Shown here in pieces: positions 10,253-22,200 of a stretch of DNA of 64,000 nucleotides (within the stretch, counting starts at the first letter, position 1; each line of letters starts with the position of its first letter). The DNA is from Haematobia irritans (lineage: Eukaryota; Arthropoda; Insecta; Diptera; Muscidae): NCBI RefSeq assembly GCF_050003625.1, contig NC_134400.1:195251918-195315917 (forward strand), written 5' to 3'. The position numbers and the translations under genes were made by a program. The notes beneath the pieces were generated by a model that did not search any database, was not told the DNA's origin, and saw only the letters and a program-made list of their open reading frames with translations.

Positions 10253-11125
10253 ACCGCGAGAGCAGGAATTGAACCTCCTACCCTTTGTATGCAAGGCGGG
10301 CATGCTAACAATTGCTCCACGACGGCCAACTAAAGGTATGTTTCTGTTAAATGAAGTTTATTTACATCGGCTCGTGGGCGCCGAAAACTATGCGCTATTA
10401 ATATAGGTTAGGTTAGGCTAGGTGGCAGCCCGATGTATCAGGCTCACTTAGACTATTCAGTCCATTGTGATACTACATTGGTGAACTTCTCTCTTGTCAC
10501 TGAGTGCTGCCCGATTCCATGTTAAGCTCAATGACAAGGGACCTCCTTTTTATATCCGAGTCCGAACGGCGTTCCACATTGCAGTGAAACCACTTAGAGA
10601 AGCTTTGAAACCCTAAGAAATGTCACCAGCATTACTGAGGTGGGATAATCCACCGCTGAAAAACTTTTTGGTGTTCGGTCGAAGCAGGAATCGAACCCAC
10701 GACCTTGTGTATGCAAGGCGGGCATGCTAACCATTGCACCACGGTGGCTCCCACTATTAATATAACAGCTTGACTGTTTGCGTTGCTTGTGAGTTGATAG
10801 CTATACAAACTGTATGGTCCGCGGTTCGATTGTCCGTACAGGCGAAAGGCAAAATTTAAAAAAATATATATAAAATCGAATGATATCTTCTATATAGTTT
10901 GTGTTACAGAAAAAGGTGCTAAGAACTAAAAAACCTCGAGGAAGTGAGAAAGATGTGAGGAAAGAAGCAATTAGTTGGAAAACAATTTTGTTTTTCTGTT
11001 AGTCTTTATGAAATTGTAAAAGAATTAACGTGTTTATCACAAAAAGTGAAAAGTAAATGGGAAACGATATTTGTTTGTCAAAAATTTCGTTTGGAAGGAA
11101 ATAATTATTTTTTGTGTGTAGAATC
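10253..11125 (+). mobile_element. Composite tRNA-like repeat, copy 1
   Basis: This is homologous to 56917-57460. Shared blocks are the CGGCCAACTAAAGGTATGTT type start, TCGGCTCGTGGGCGCCG, the tRNA-like middle (GGTCCGCGGTTCGATTGTCC, ~10816), AGAAAAAGGTGCTAAGAACT and the terminal AAATTTCGTTTGGAAGGAA block. The left end (10255-10330) is itself a tRNA-like head on the minus strand, with B box GGTTCAATTCC and A-box region GTGGAGCAATTG. The copy is interrupted by a SINE at 10406-10753. Pol III transcription is inferred from the boxes only. Confidence 0.65.
10406..10753 (-). mobile_element. tRNA-derived SINE, full length, minus strand
   Basis: Read on minus, it starts GGGAGCCACCGTGGTGCAAT and has an A box TGGTGCAATGG and a B box GGTTCGATTCC. 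It continues through AAAAAGGAGGTCCCTTGTCA, ATGGAATCGGGCAGCACTCA and GGGCTGCCACC, and ends in CCTAA repeats. It is flanked by an 11-bp target duplication CTATTAATATA (10395-10405 and 10754-10764), which dates it after the composite repeat it interrupts. There is no open reading frame; mobilisation would need a partner LINE. Confidence 0.93.
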
Positions 11126-12271
11126 TGAAACTAAAACTAACGCTGTGCTTGATACCACTTAGAGACGACGATATAAACGATCGCTGAAATCGATACACAG
11201 ATGACAGCCATACTTATTCTTATGCAAATCAATATTCTCACAGTCAAATCGGATGAATTGATATATTTTAGTTTTATTATTATGGGCCAAATTTTATAGA
11301 CAACACTAATTTCTAAATACGGAATCATTTGATTTTGTTTTTTTTTTTTGCTCTCTAGCCAATTAACTCTCTTATGGACCATTCAGAGCCACCGCCAATT
11401 CAATTAATTCCAATTCATTAAAAAAACTGGTAAACATATAAGTTCATTCAACTCAAAACAGTTGAATGAAATCGATAATCTTAGTTAATGTTTGATTTCT
11501 TTATCTGTTAAGATTTTATGGAAATTTCCTCTATACAAAAACCAACAAAAAAAAAAAAACAAAAAAAAAAAAAACAAAACTCCAAAAGCAAAAGACGCCC
11601 TCATTTTAGACTACACAAGCATCAATAAAAAAGATAGTAGTCTCTCTCTCTCTCTCTTTCTCCCTCTGTCTCGAGACCAATCCGTTAAGTGAATGGCGTA
11701 AATTTGTTTATGAAATCAATTAAATTAAGTTAGAGCCACCGTCAAACTTTTGCATTAAAATCTTAAGAACTCATATGCCTCTGAGGAGTTTCTACACCTT
11801 ATAAAGTATACCTATATATAACGCCTAATGGTATTAAAAGCTTTAAAAACGTATTCCTTAAGTCTCAAGTATATTCAAGCCGTAATAGATTCGTTTTCAA
11901 TTAGTATGATTTTCTCATTCTAAACATATATCTGCTCTTTTTCACTTTTGATCTCATTTACTCGCCTCTCCAATATACCTAGAGAGACAATGGTGAAATA
12001 GAAGTGATGAGTAACATACCTTTTATTTTAGTAACCTACTAAAGTATAGTTGTTTAGTATTGTAGCTGTTAATGTGTCTATGTGTGTGTGTGTCGATGTA
12101 TTTCGATTAGCCTGGGTCGAAGAACATGCTGAGACATCAACTTTTTAACTAAAACTACATTTAAAAAATTTTTATTTGATTTCTTTGATGATGGAATATA
12201 CAATACTATTTTACGTTTTTATACACGCCTTGCGTTTTATATTTCGGGATTATATGTTAGAACATAAAACA
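11126..12271. other. AT-rich non-coding stretch
   Basis: It holds poly-A runs (11548-11580), a (TC)n tract (11641-11665) and a short (TG)n near 12080. The frames here are homopolymer translations. No gene is recognised. Confidence 0.45.
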
Positions 12272-15200
12272 ACTAGATTGGTAGAATACGTGTTGTTTTG
12301 GTAGATTTTGCAAAATATACCCCTCCAACTAAGGGGTAATTAATTTACTATAGAAAAAAAGTTTGCCAAAAATTTCTATTGAAATAAAATTTTAATAAAA
12401 TTTTCTATGGAAATAAAATTTCTATAGAAATAAAATTTTGACTAAATTTTCTATCGAAATTTTTTATAGAAATAAAACTTTTACAAAATTTCCTATAGAA
12501 ATAAAATTTTGACAAAATTTTCTATAGAAATAAAATGGTGACAAAATTTTCTATAGAAATAAAATTTTGACTAAATGTTATATAGAAATAAAATTTTGAT
12601 TAAATTGTCTATAAAAAGAAAATTTTGACAATATGATCTATACAAAAAAAATGTATAGGAAAAACGGTTTTCTAAAGACATAAAAGTTTGAAGAAATTTT
12701 TCTTAAAGAAATAAAATTTTCATTCGTTTTGTTAACAATGAAATAAAATTTTGTCAAAATTTTCTATAGAAATAAAATTTTGTCAAAATTTTCTATAGAT
12801 ATAAAATGTTGTCAAAGTTTTCTATAGAAATAAAATTTTGACAAAATTGTCTATAGAAATAAAATTTTGACAAAATTTTCTGTGGAAACAATGAAATAAA
12901 ATTTTGTCAAAATTTTCTATAGAAATAAAATTTTGTCAAAATTTTCTATAGATATAAAATGTTGTCAAAGTTTTCTATAGAAATAAAATTTTGACAAAAT
13001 TGTCTATAGAAATAAAATTTTGACAAAATTTTCTGTGGAAATAAAATTTTGACAACATTTTATACAGAAATAAAATTTTGTCTAAATTTTCTATAGAAAT
13101 AAAATTTTGGCAAAATTTTCTATAGAAATAAAATTTTGACAAAAATTTCTATAGAAACAAAATTTTGACTAAATTTTCTATAGAAATAAAATTTTGACAA
13201 AATTTTCTGTAGAAATAAAATTTTGACAAAATTTTCTGTAGAAATAAAATTTTGACAACATTTTCTATAGAAATAATATTTAGACAAAATATTCTATAGA
13301 AATAAAATTTTGACAACATTTTCTATAGAAATAAAATTTTGACAACATTTTCTATAGAAATAATATTTAGACAAAATTTTCTATAGAAATAAAATTTTGA
13401 CAAAATTTTCTATAGAAATAAATATTTGACTAAATTTTATATAGAAATAAAATTTTGACATAGAACAACATTTTGACAACATTTTATACAGAAATAAAAT
13501 TTTGTCTAAATTTTCTATAGAAATAAAATTTTGGCAAATTTTCTATAGAAATAAAATTTTGACAAAAATTTCTATAGAAATAAAATTTTGACTAAATTTT
13601 CTATAGAAATAAAATTTTGACAAAATTTTCTGTAGAAATAAAATTTTGGCAAAATTTTCTATAGAAATAAAATTTTGACAAAAATTTCTATAGAAATAAA
13701 ATTTTGACTAAATTTTCTATAGAAATAAAATTTTGACAAAATTGTCTGTAGAAATAAAATTTTGACAAAATTTTCTGTAGAAATAAAATTTTGACAACAT
13801 TTTCTATAGAAATAATATTTAGACAAAATTTTCTATAGAAATAAAATTTTGACAACATTTTCTATAGAAAAAAAATTTTGACAACATTTTCTATAGAAAT
13901 AATATTTAGACAAAATTTTCTATAGAAATAAAATTTTGTCTAAATTTTCTATAGAAATAAAATTTTGTCTAAATTTTCTATAGAAATAAAATTTTGGCAA
14001 AATTTTCTATAGAAATAAAATTTTGACAAAAATTTCTATAGAAATAAAATTTTGACTAAATTTTCTATAGAAATAAAATTTCGACAAAATTTTCTGTAGA
14101 AATAAAATTTTGACAACATTTTCTATAGAAATAATATTTAGACAAAATTTTCTATAGAAATAAAATTTTGACAAAATTTTCTATAGAAATAAATATTTGA
14201 CTAAATTTTATATAGAAATATAATTTTGACATAGAACAACATTTTGACAACATTTTATACAGAAATAAAATTTTGTCTAAATTTTCTATAGAAATAAAAT
14301 TTTGGCAAAATTTTCTATAGAAATAAAATTTTGACAAAAATTTCTATAGAAATAAAATTTTGACTAAATTTTCTATAGAAATAAAATTTTGACAAAATTT
14401 TCTGTAGAAATAAAATTTTGGCAAAATTTTCTATAGAAATAAAATTTTGACAAAAATTTCTATAGAAATAAAATTTTGACTAAATTTTCTATAGAAATAA
14501 AATTTTGACAAAATTGTCTGTAGAAATAAAATTTTGACAAAATTTTCTGTAGAAATAAAATTTTGACAACATTTTCTATAGAAATAATATTTAGACAAAA
14601 CTTTCTATAGAAATAAAATTTTGACAACATTTTCTATAGAAATAAAATTTTGACAACATTTTCTATAGAAATAATATTTAGACAAAATTTTCTATAGAAA
14701 TAAAATTTTGACAAAATTTTCTATAGAAATAAATATTTGACTAAATTTTATATAGAAATAAAATTTTGACATAGAACAACATTTTGCCAACATTTTATAC
14801 AGAAATAAAATTTTGTCTAAATTTTCTATAGAAATAAAATTTTGGCAAAATTTTCTATAGAAATTAAATTTTGACAAAAATTTCTATAGAAATAAAATTC
14901 TGACTAAATTTTCTATAGAAATAAAATTTTGACAAAATTTTCTGCAGAAATAAAATTTTGACAAAATTTTCTGTGGAAATAAAATTTTGACAACATTTTC
15001 TATAGAAATAAAATTTTGACAACATTTTCTATAGAAATAATATTTAGACAAAATTTTCTATAGAAATAAAATTTTGACAACATTTTCTATAGAAATAAAA
15101 TTTTGACAACATTTTCTATAGAAATAATATTTAGACAAAATTTTCTATAGAAATAAAATTTTGACAAAATTTTCTATAGAAATAAATATTTTACTAAATT

Positions 15201-15640
15201 TTATATAGAAATAAAATTTTCTATCGAAATAAAATTTTGACAAAACTTTCTATAAAAATAAAACTTTGACAAAATGTTCTATAGAAAAAAAAATATTGTA
15301 AAAAAAGGGTTTCTAAAGACATAAAATTTTGACAAAATTTTCTATAGAAATAAAAATTTGACAAAATTTTCTATCGAAATAAAATTTTGACCAAATGTTA
15401 TACAGAAATAAAATTTTGTCTAAATGTTATATAGAAATAAATTTTTACAAAATTTTCTATAGAAATAAAATTTTGACAAAATTTTCTATAGAAATAAAAT
15501 TTTGACATAAATTTCTATAGAAATAAAATTTTGACTAAATTTTCTATAGAAATAAAATTTTGACAAAATTTTCTATAGAAATAAAATTTTGACAAAATTT
15601 TCTATCGAAATAAAATTTTGACAAAATTTTATACAGAAAT
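12272..15640 (+). repeat. 29-bp repeat array with higher-order repeats, ~3.3 kb
   Basis: About 110 monomers are preceded by a decayed left end (GGTAGAATACGTGTTGTTTT, ~12280). Higher-order blocks are obvious. A 160-bp block starting AATGAAATAAAATTTTGTC repeats at about 12728 and 12889. The variant GACATAGAACAACATTTTG occurs at 13458, 14228 and 14768. AATAATATTTAGACAAAA recurs with the same neighbours. Monomers here are more alike than in other blocks, which suggests recent amplification. Confidence 0.92.
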
Positions 15641-16166
15641 AAATATGGGAAACATTTAAACCTGAACCAATTTTGAGGCAACTTCGCAAAAGCGTATTTA
15701 TTGCACCATGGATCCACCGTGGTGTAATGCCCGCCTTGCATACACAAGGTCGTGGGTTCGATTTCTGCTTCGACCGAACACCAAAGCGGTGGATTATCCC
15801 ACCTCAGTAATGCTGATGACATTGCTGAGGGTTTCAAAGCTTTTCTAAGTGGTTTCACTGCAATGTGGAACGCCGCTCGGACTCGTCTATAAAAAGGAGG
15901 TCCCTTGACATTGAGCTTAACATGGAATCGGGTAGCACTCAGTGATAAGAGAGGAGTTCACCAATGTGGTATCACAATGGACTGAATAGTCTAAGTGAGC
16001 CTGATACATCGGGCTGCCACCTAACCTTTAGTAAAAAGTAAAACTCTGTGCCAAATTTGAGGACGATCGCTAAATCGACTCAAAATTTAATTCTAAGACG
16101 ATCGGTATACTAAACGATGGGTCTCAGACTTTTCCTTCTTGGCGTTATATACAAATGCACTAACTT
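15641..16166 (+). mobile_element. Dispersed repeat fragment (family 2-like) hosting a SINE
   Basis: The left part (ATATGGGAAACATTTAAACC, ~15645) matches 19742-19805. The right part (TCTGTGCCAAATTTGAGG, GACGATCGGTATACTAAACG, CTTCTTGGCGTTATATACAA) continues the family. After the inserted element at 16167-17103, it resumes with a TTATTATACCCTTTACCACA terminus (17104). Confidence 0.6.
15706..16033 (+). mobile_element. tRNA-derived SINE, plus strand
   Basis: Same family as 10406-10753. The A-box region has lost about 9 bp (GTGGTGTAATG joins directly to GCCCGCC), which should damage the internal promoter. The B box GGTTCGATTTC and the 3' region through GGGCTGCCACCTAACC are retained. No convincing target duplication was seen. 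A minus-strand frame across it (15544-15858) is not a gene. Confidence 0.88.
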
Positions 16167-16700
16167 CCCAGCAAAAAAAGCGTCGCCAAAATAGTAGTGA
16201 AAATGTTCTGTTTGGATCGGGAAGTGGTACAAAATTGGCGCAGAAGCGGGCTTGTCATATGACGGATGTCCACGATTTCAAATGCCGTTGCACTGAATTT
16301 GCAGCACTTTTTAAGGTGTGATCCTTCTTGGCGTTATATACAAATGCACTAACTTCCCAGCAAAAAAAGCGTCGCTAAAATAATAGTGAAAATGTTCTGT
16401 TTGGATCCGGAAGTGGTACAAAATTGGCGCAGAAGCGGGCTTGTCATATGACGGATGTCCACGATTTCAAATGCCGTTGCACTGAATTTGCAGCACTTTT
16501 TAAGGTGTGATCCTTCTTGGCGTTATATACAAATGCACTAACTTCCCAGCAAAAAAAAGCGTCGCCAAAATAGTAGTGAAAATGTTCTGTTTGGATCGGG
16601 AAGTGGTACAAAATTGGCGCAGAAGCGGGCTTGTCATATGACGGATGTCCACGATTTCAAATGCCGTTGCACTGAATTTGCAGCACTTTTTAAGGTGTGA
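16133..16700 (+). repeat. Three tandem copies of a 189-bp unit
   Basis: Units start at TCCTTCTTGGCG at 16133, 16322 and 16511 and are nearly identical; the third has one extra A in a poly-A tract. Each unit contains about 34 bp of the host repeat (GGCGTTATATACAAATGCAC) plus the first ~155 bp of the inserted element (CCCAGCAAAAAAAGCG onward). The triplication therefore spans an insertion junction. Although 189 is divisible by 3, each unit ends in an in-frame TGA. Confidence 0.93.
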
Positions 16701-17103
16701 TCCGAATTCAGTGTTTTGGATGTAAATTAAAAAATTTTGCAATAATTTGCCAAATAAATAATTTTTATAAATTTTTATGATTTTTAAAGCATTGTATCGC
16801 TTTTCTGAAGCGTTTGACATCAAATATTTTCAAAAATTGGCAATTTTTTTAAAATGGATTTTGCATTTTTTTCGAAAAAATTTTAATAACTTATACCATT
16901 TTATTAATCCTAATTCTGTTGTGAACCTATTTGAAACAGCAAAAGTTAAAATTTCCTTTTTTAAAAATATGATAAAGCGAGTTACAAAAATTGAATTAAA
17001 AGAGCTTCCTGAGTAGTTAAAATAAAGAACATCTTTGGGAGAACATTTTTGGAAGTGCTTTTAAAGTTGTGACTTTAGGAGCACTTCCAATTTTTTTACT
17101 GGG
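16167..17103 (+). mobile_element. CCCAGYAAAAAAA-ended element, non-autonomous
   Basis: The left end is CCCAGCAAAAAAAG. The right end is CTTCCAATTTTTTTACTGGG, whose complement begins CCCAGTAAAAAAATTGG, so there is a 12-13 bp imperfect terminal inverted repeat. The flanking host sequence (..GCACTAACTT / TTATTATACCC) rejoins sensibly if the insert is removed. Internal frames at 16500-16823 and 16777-17016 show no transposase motif. Right-end relatives occur at 1-60 and ~2551-2573. Confidence 0.6.
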
Positions 17104-17145
17104 TTATTATACCCTTTACCACAGTAGTGGTGAAGGGTATAAAAA
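17104..17145 (+). repeat. Hairpin terminus of a dispersed repeat
   Basis: TATACCCTTTACCAC and GTGGTGAAGGGTATA form inverted arms around AGTA. This is the terminal palindrome of the host repeat whose body is at 15641-16166. Confidence 0.7.
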
Positions 17146-18560
17146 GCTTCGTAATATTTACGAAATTTGTAATTAAAATTGAAAAAATGAATCAAGTTCA
17201 TAAATGCAATGAAACTTTTCGTCAACATCATGTTTTCCCCATAAAATAACGAAAAATGTCATGGCTGTTCGTAGACTCAAAACCTTGGACGTTCGTTTGG
17301 TTATGTAAACAATAGTATTTTGACAGTTTACGAATGGCTTAATTGGGAAATTATTATAGTTGAAAATCTCGATGTTCGGAAATTTACCCCTTCCGCACAA
17401 GTGCAGCAACTCCTTTGTCTAACTAAATTCACCTTTGCTTTGGTGAAAGTTCGTCTATCTGTCGTCATTGGCCTTGTATAGTTCAACTACATCATATTCT
17501 AGTTAAAATGTCTTCATTTTTATACATTCGACCCATCTTAATATATATATGTTGTCTGCCTTCATCTGTTAAGCAGTATCAGTGACTCTGTTGATATTAT
17601 ATTAACAGTACAATGACCTCTCATACTAACCAACCAATACACATACATTCATATCGTATAGTTAATGTTAGTCTCACTCCATCCATCACTCTATGCCATT
17701 TTAACTCTCCCCCATCGATGAAACTATGCAATATTGAGGTGATGGGTATGTTGTTGCTACATTTAATCTCATATAATTAGAACTCAATTACTGAATACTT
17801 AAAGTTGGGTGTAAGCCCCCATGAGTGTGTGTGTGTGTGTGTGTTTGTATGGGAGAACACTAATAAAACGAAGTAGTAACAGAGGTAACAATAACAACAA
17901 AAGTCAACAACATTAATTATTACTAGGCGAACAACAACAATGAATATATACAATGTATAACATGTACAACTATTACGCAGTCACTGAAATTTGCTGCTAT
18001 CGTCGTTGCTGCTACAATCAAGCCAGTCAGTCGCCCCAGCATATTTAACGTCACACACTCCCCCCCCCCCCCCCACGCCCCCCTCGCTCTAAAAAACTAC
18101 GCAAAGCAACAACAATGAATGCTTTGTTTGTTGCAAAGAATTGTGTCAAACAACCACAAATTCAAACCATCGCCACACCGGTACTCACAAGAATGACCTG
18201 GTTTTCCGAAAATTAAAATAGACATGCATTTATGTGCGTGTGTATGTGTGCCTCTGTACATATTTGTGCATGTGGATAGTTTACTTTGGCTTTATGTACA
18301 AAGTTTATATAAGTGCAGATGTAGATAGATGTATGTTTGTACGCCTCCTTTATCGCATAAAATTCTATGGTTAGTGCAAACAAGTTACTCGGTAAAGTTA
18401 ACAAGTGAATACTTGTGATTGAGAAAGTTAGTCATTGCTGCAGAAAAGTAACCGGTTTTTGTTTGCTTATGGGCGCGGATTTTTTATGTAATATACAATA
18501 TCAATTGCTTAAACTAAATTAATTAAAACTAAATTAAAATTTTAAAAATAAAAGTAACAA
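17146..18560. other. Low-repeat AT-rich stretch, no gene recognised
   Basis: It holds a (GT)n tract (17824-17846), a C15 homopolymer (18060-18074) and CAACAA-rich sequence. Minus-strand frames (17173-17409, 18213-18404) have no homology that I recognise. It may be ordinary intron or intergenic DNA. Confidence 0.4.
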
Positions 18561-18745
18561 GTAAGGAAAGTCTAAAGTCGGGCGGGGCCGACTATATTAT
18601 ACCCCGCACCACTTTGTAGATCTAAATTTTCGATACCATATCACATCCGTCAAATGTGTTGGGGATATAAATAAATGGTTTTCCCAAATACCTTCATTTA
18701 AATATCACTGGATCTGGACAGAATTTGATAGAATTTTACAAAATA

Positions 18746-19678
18746 AAGGGTGATTTGTTAAGAGCTTGATAACTTTTTTTTTTAAAAAAACGCATAAAAT
18801 TTGCAAAATCTCATCGGTTCTTTATTTGAAACGTTAGATTGGTCCATGACATTTACTTTTTGAAGATAATTTCATTTAAATGTTGACCGCGGCTGCGTCT
18901 TAGGTGGTCCATTCGGAAAGTCCAATTTTGGGCAACTTTTTCGAGCATTTCGGCCGGAATAGCCCGAATTTCTTCGGAAATGTTGTCTTCCAAAGCTGGA
19001 ATAGTTGCTGGCTTATTTCTGTAGACTTTAGACTTGACGTAGCCCCACAAAAAATAGTCTAAAGGCGTCAAATCGCATGATCTTGGTGGCCAACTTACCG
19101 GTCCATTTCTTGAGATGAATTGTTCTCCGAAGTTTTCCCTCAAAATGGCCATAGAATCGCGAGCTGTGTGGCATGTAGCGCCATCTTGTTGAAACCACAT
19201 GTCAACCAAGTTCAGTTCTTCCATTTTTGGCAACAAAAAGTTTGTTAGCATCGAACGATAGCGATCGCCATTCACCATAACGTTGCGTCCAACAGCATCT
19301 TTGAAAAAATACGGTCCAATGATTCCACCAGCGTACAAACCACACCAAACAGTGCATTTTTCGGGATGCATGGGCAGTTCTTGAACGGCTTCTGGTTGCT
19401 CTTCACTCCAAATGCGGCAATTTTGCTTATTTACGTAGCCATTCAACCAGAAATGAGCCTCATCGCTGAACAAAATTTGTCGATAAACACATTTCGAACC
19501 GAACACTGATTTTGGTAATAAAATTCAATGATTTGCAAGCGTTGCTCGTTAGTAAGTCTATTCATGATGAAATGTCAAAGCATACTGAGCATCTTTCTCT
19601 TTGACACCATGTCTGAAATCCCACGTGATCTGTCAAATACTAATGCATGAAAATCCTAACCTCAAAAGAATCACCCTT
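18746..19678 (-). mobile_element. Tc1/mariner-superfamily DD41D transposon, internally deleted
   Basis: The ends are AAGGGTGATTTGTTAAGAG (18746) and CTCAAAAGAATCACCCTT (to 19678). The terminal inverted repeat is AAGGGTGATT with weaker similarity inward. The element is flanked by TA at 18744-18745 and 19679-19680, the TA duplication typical of this superfamily. At 933 bp it is shorter than the roughly 1.2-1.3 kb expected of full-length relatives. The missing part lies in the N-terminal half of the transposase, so this copy cannot mobilise itself. It sits inside dispersed repeat family 2. Confidence 0.9.
18853..19565 (-). pseudogene. DD41D transposase pseudogene (rosa-like)
   Basis: The transposase would bind the terminal repeats and perform DDD-type cut-and-paste transposition. 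The long frame (19506-18853, 217 aa) carries the catalytic core. D15 lies in FSDEAHFWLNG, D108 in WFQQDGATCHTA, and D150 in SCDLTPLDYFLWGY, with 41 residues between the second and third Asp. That DD41D spacing is the hallmark described for the rosa lineage. The authentic start is upstream at 19565-19563, reading MNRLTNEQRLQIIEFYYQNQ in another frame (offset 2). The DNA-binding helix-turn-helix region between it and the core is missing, joined out of frame near 19495-19505. It is therefore a dead copy, although the catalytic core is uninterrupted. Confidence 0.9.
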
Positions 19679-20233
19679 TATATAGACCAAAAATTTAAGT
19701 CGGCTAATGCACTAGGGTGGAACACAATGTTAGTACAAAAATATGGGAAACATTTAAATCTGAAGCAATTTTAAGGAAACTTCGCAAAAGTTTATTTATG
19801 GTTTATCGCTCGATATATATGTATTAGAAGTTTAGGAAAATTAGAGTCATTTTTACAACTTTTCGACTAAGCAGTGGCGATTTTACAAGGAAAATGTTGG
19901 TAATTTGACCATTTTTGTCGAAATCAGAAAAACATATATATGGGAGCTATATCTAAATCTGAACCGATTTCAACCAAATTTGGCACGCATAGTTACAATG
20001 CTAATTCTACTCTCTGTGCAAAATTTCAATTAAATCGGAGTAAAAGATTGGCCACTGTGGTCATATGAGTGTAAATCGGGCGAACGATATGTATGGGTGC
20101 TATATCTAAATCTGAACCGATTTCAATAAAATTTGGCACACTTAACTACACTACTAATTGTACCCCTAGTGCAAAATTTCAACCAAATTGGGGTAAAACT
20201 CTGGCTTCTGGGACCGTATTAGTCCATATCGGG

Positions 20234-20371
<138 letters not shown>

Positions 20372-20430
20372 GAGCTATATCTAAATCTGAACCGATTTTA
20401 ACAAAATTTAGCACACACAGTGTGGCGCAG

Positions 20431-22200
20431 GGTATAGAAATGTATATTTAAATTGAAATTAAAATAAAATGTAAATTTAAATTGAAATTAAAATTTGAAT
20501 TAGAATAAAATAAAATTTAAATTAAAAAATAAAAGAAAATAAAAATTTATATTTAAATTGAAACTAAAATTGAAATTAAAATAAAATTTAAATTAAAATT
20601 TGAATAAAACTAAAATTTAAATTTAAATTAAAAAATAAAATAAAATAAAAATTTATATTTATATTGAAATTAAAATTGAAATTAAAGTTAAAATTAAAAT
20701 AAAATTTAAAAACATTAATTAATTTAAATTTTTTTTAATTAAATTTATATTTGAATTGAAATTAAAATAAAATTTAAATTTAAAAATAAAGATAAAGATA
20801 AAAATTAAATAAAATTTAAATTAAAAAATAAAAGAAAATAAAAATTTATATTTAAATTGAAACTAAAATTGAAATTAAAATAAAATTGAAATTAAAATTA
20901 GAATAAAACTAAAATTTCTTGTCTATAGGAAATTTTGTCAAAATTTTCTAGCTATAGAAAATTTTGTGAAAATTTCTTACTATAGAAAATTTTGTGAAAA
21001 TTTCTTACTATACAAAATTTTGTCAAAATTTTTTAGCTATGGAAAATTTTGTCAACATTTTTTAGCTATGGAAAATTTTGTCAAAATTTTTTAACTATGG
21101 AAAATTTTGTCAAAATTTCATGTCTATAGAAAATTTTGTCAAAATTTCATGTCTATAGGAAATTTTGTCAAAATTAAAATAAAATTTAAAAACATTAATT
21201 AAATTTTTTTAATTAAATTTATATTTGAATTGAAATTAAAATAAAATTTAAATTTAAAAATAATGATAAAGATAAAAATTAATTAAAAATTAAAATTGAA
21301 ATTAAAATTAGAATAAAACTAAAATTTCTTGTCTATAGGAAATTTTGTCAAAATTTTTTAGCTATAGAAAATTTTGTGAAAATTTCTTACTATAGAAAAT
21401 TTTGTCAAAATTTTTTAGCTATAGAAAATTTTGTCAAAATTTTTAGCTATGGAAAATTTTGTCAACATTTTTTAGCTATGGAAAATTTTGTCAAAATTTC
21501 TTGTCTATAGGAAATTTTGTCAAAATTTCATGTCTATAGGAAATTTTGTCAAAATTTCATGTCTATAGGAAATTTTGTCAAAATTTCTTGTCTATAGGAA
21601 ATTTTGTCAAAATTAAAATAAAATTTAAAAACATTAATTAATTTAAATTTTTTTTAATTAAATTTATATTTGAATTGAAATTAAAATAAAATTTAAATTT
21701 AAAAATAAAGATAAAACTTAATTAAAAATTTAAATTGAAATTACAATTAGAATAAAACTAAAATTTCTTGTCTATAGGAAATTTTGTCAAAATTTTTTAC
21801 CTATAGAAAATTTTGTGAAAATTTCTTACTATAGAAAATTTTGTCAAAATTTTTTAGCTATAGAAAATTTTGTCAAAATTTTTTAGCTATGGAAAATTTT
21901 GTCAAAATTTCTTGTCTATAGGAAATTTTGTCAAAATTTCATGTCTATAGGAAATTTTGTCAAAATTTCTTGTCTATAGGTAGTTTTGTTAAAATTTATG
22001 TCAAATGTTTTCTTTAAAGGGAGTTCTATCAAAATTTCTTGTCTATAGGAAATTTTGTCAAAATTTCTTTTCTAGGGGAAATTTTGTCAAATTTTCTTGT
22101 CTATAGGAATTTTATCAAATTTTCTTGTCTATAGAAAACGTTTGATAAAATTTCGTTTCTATAGGTAATTTAGTATATGTGTATGGGAAATTTCGTCCAT
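20431..22200 (-). repeat. Three higher-order units of AT-rich spacer plus variant 29/30-bp array
   Basis: An AT-only spacer (AACATTAATT..TTTAATTAAATTTATATTTG) is followed by monomers of the variant TTTCTTGTCTATAGGAAATT/TTGTCAAAA or TTTTTTAGCTATGGAAAATT. The spacer marker recurs at 20711, 21191 and 21630 (periods 480 and 439). The variant (GTCTATAGG, AGCTATGG) is distinctive for this block. No genes are present. Confidence 0.85.

Noticed and set aside
4436..15640. CRISPR-like array
   Set aside because: The window is eukaryotic, and the monomers are contiguous, with no unique spacers and no cas genes.
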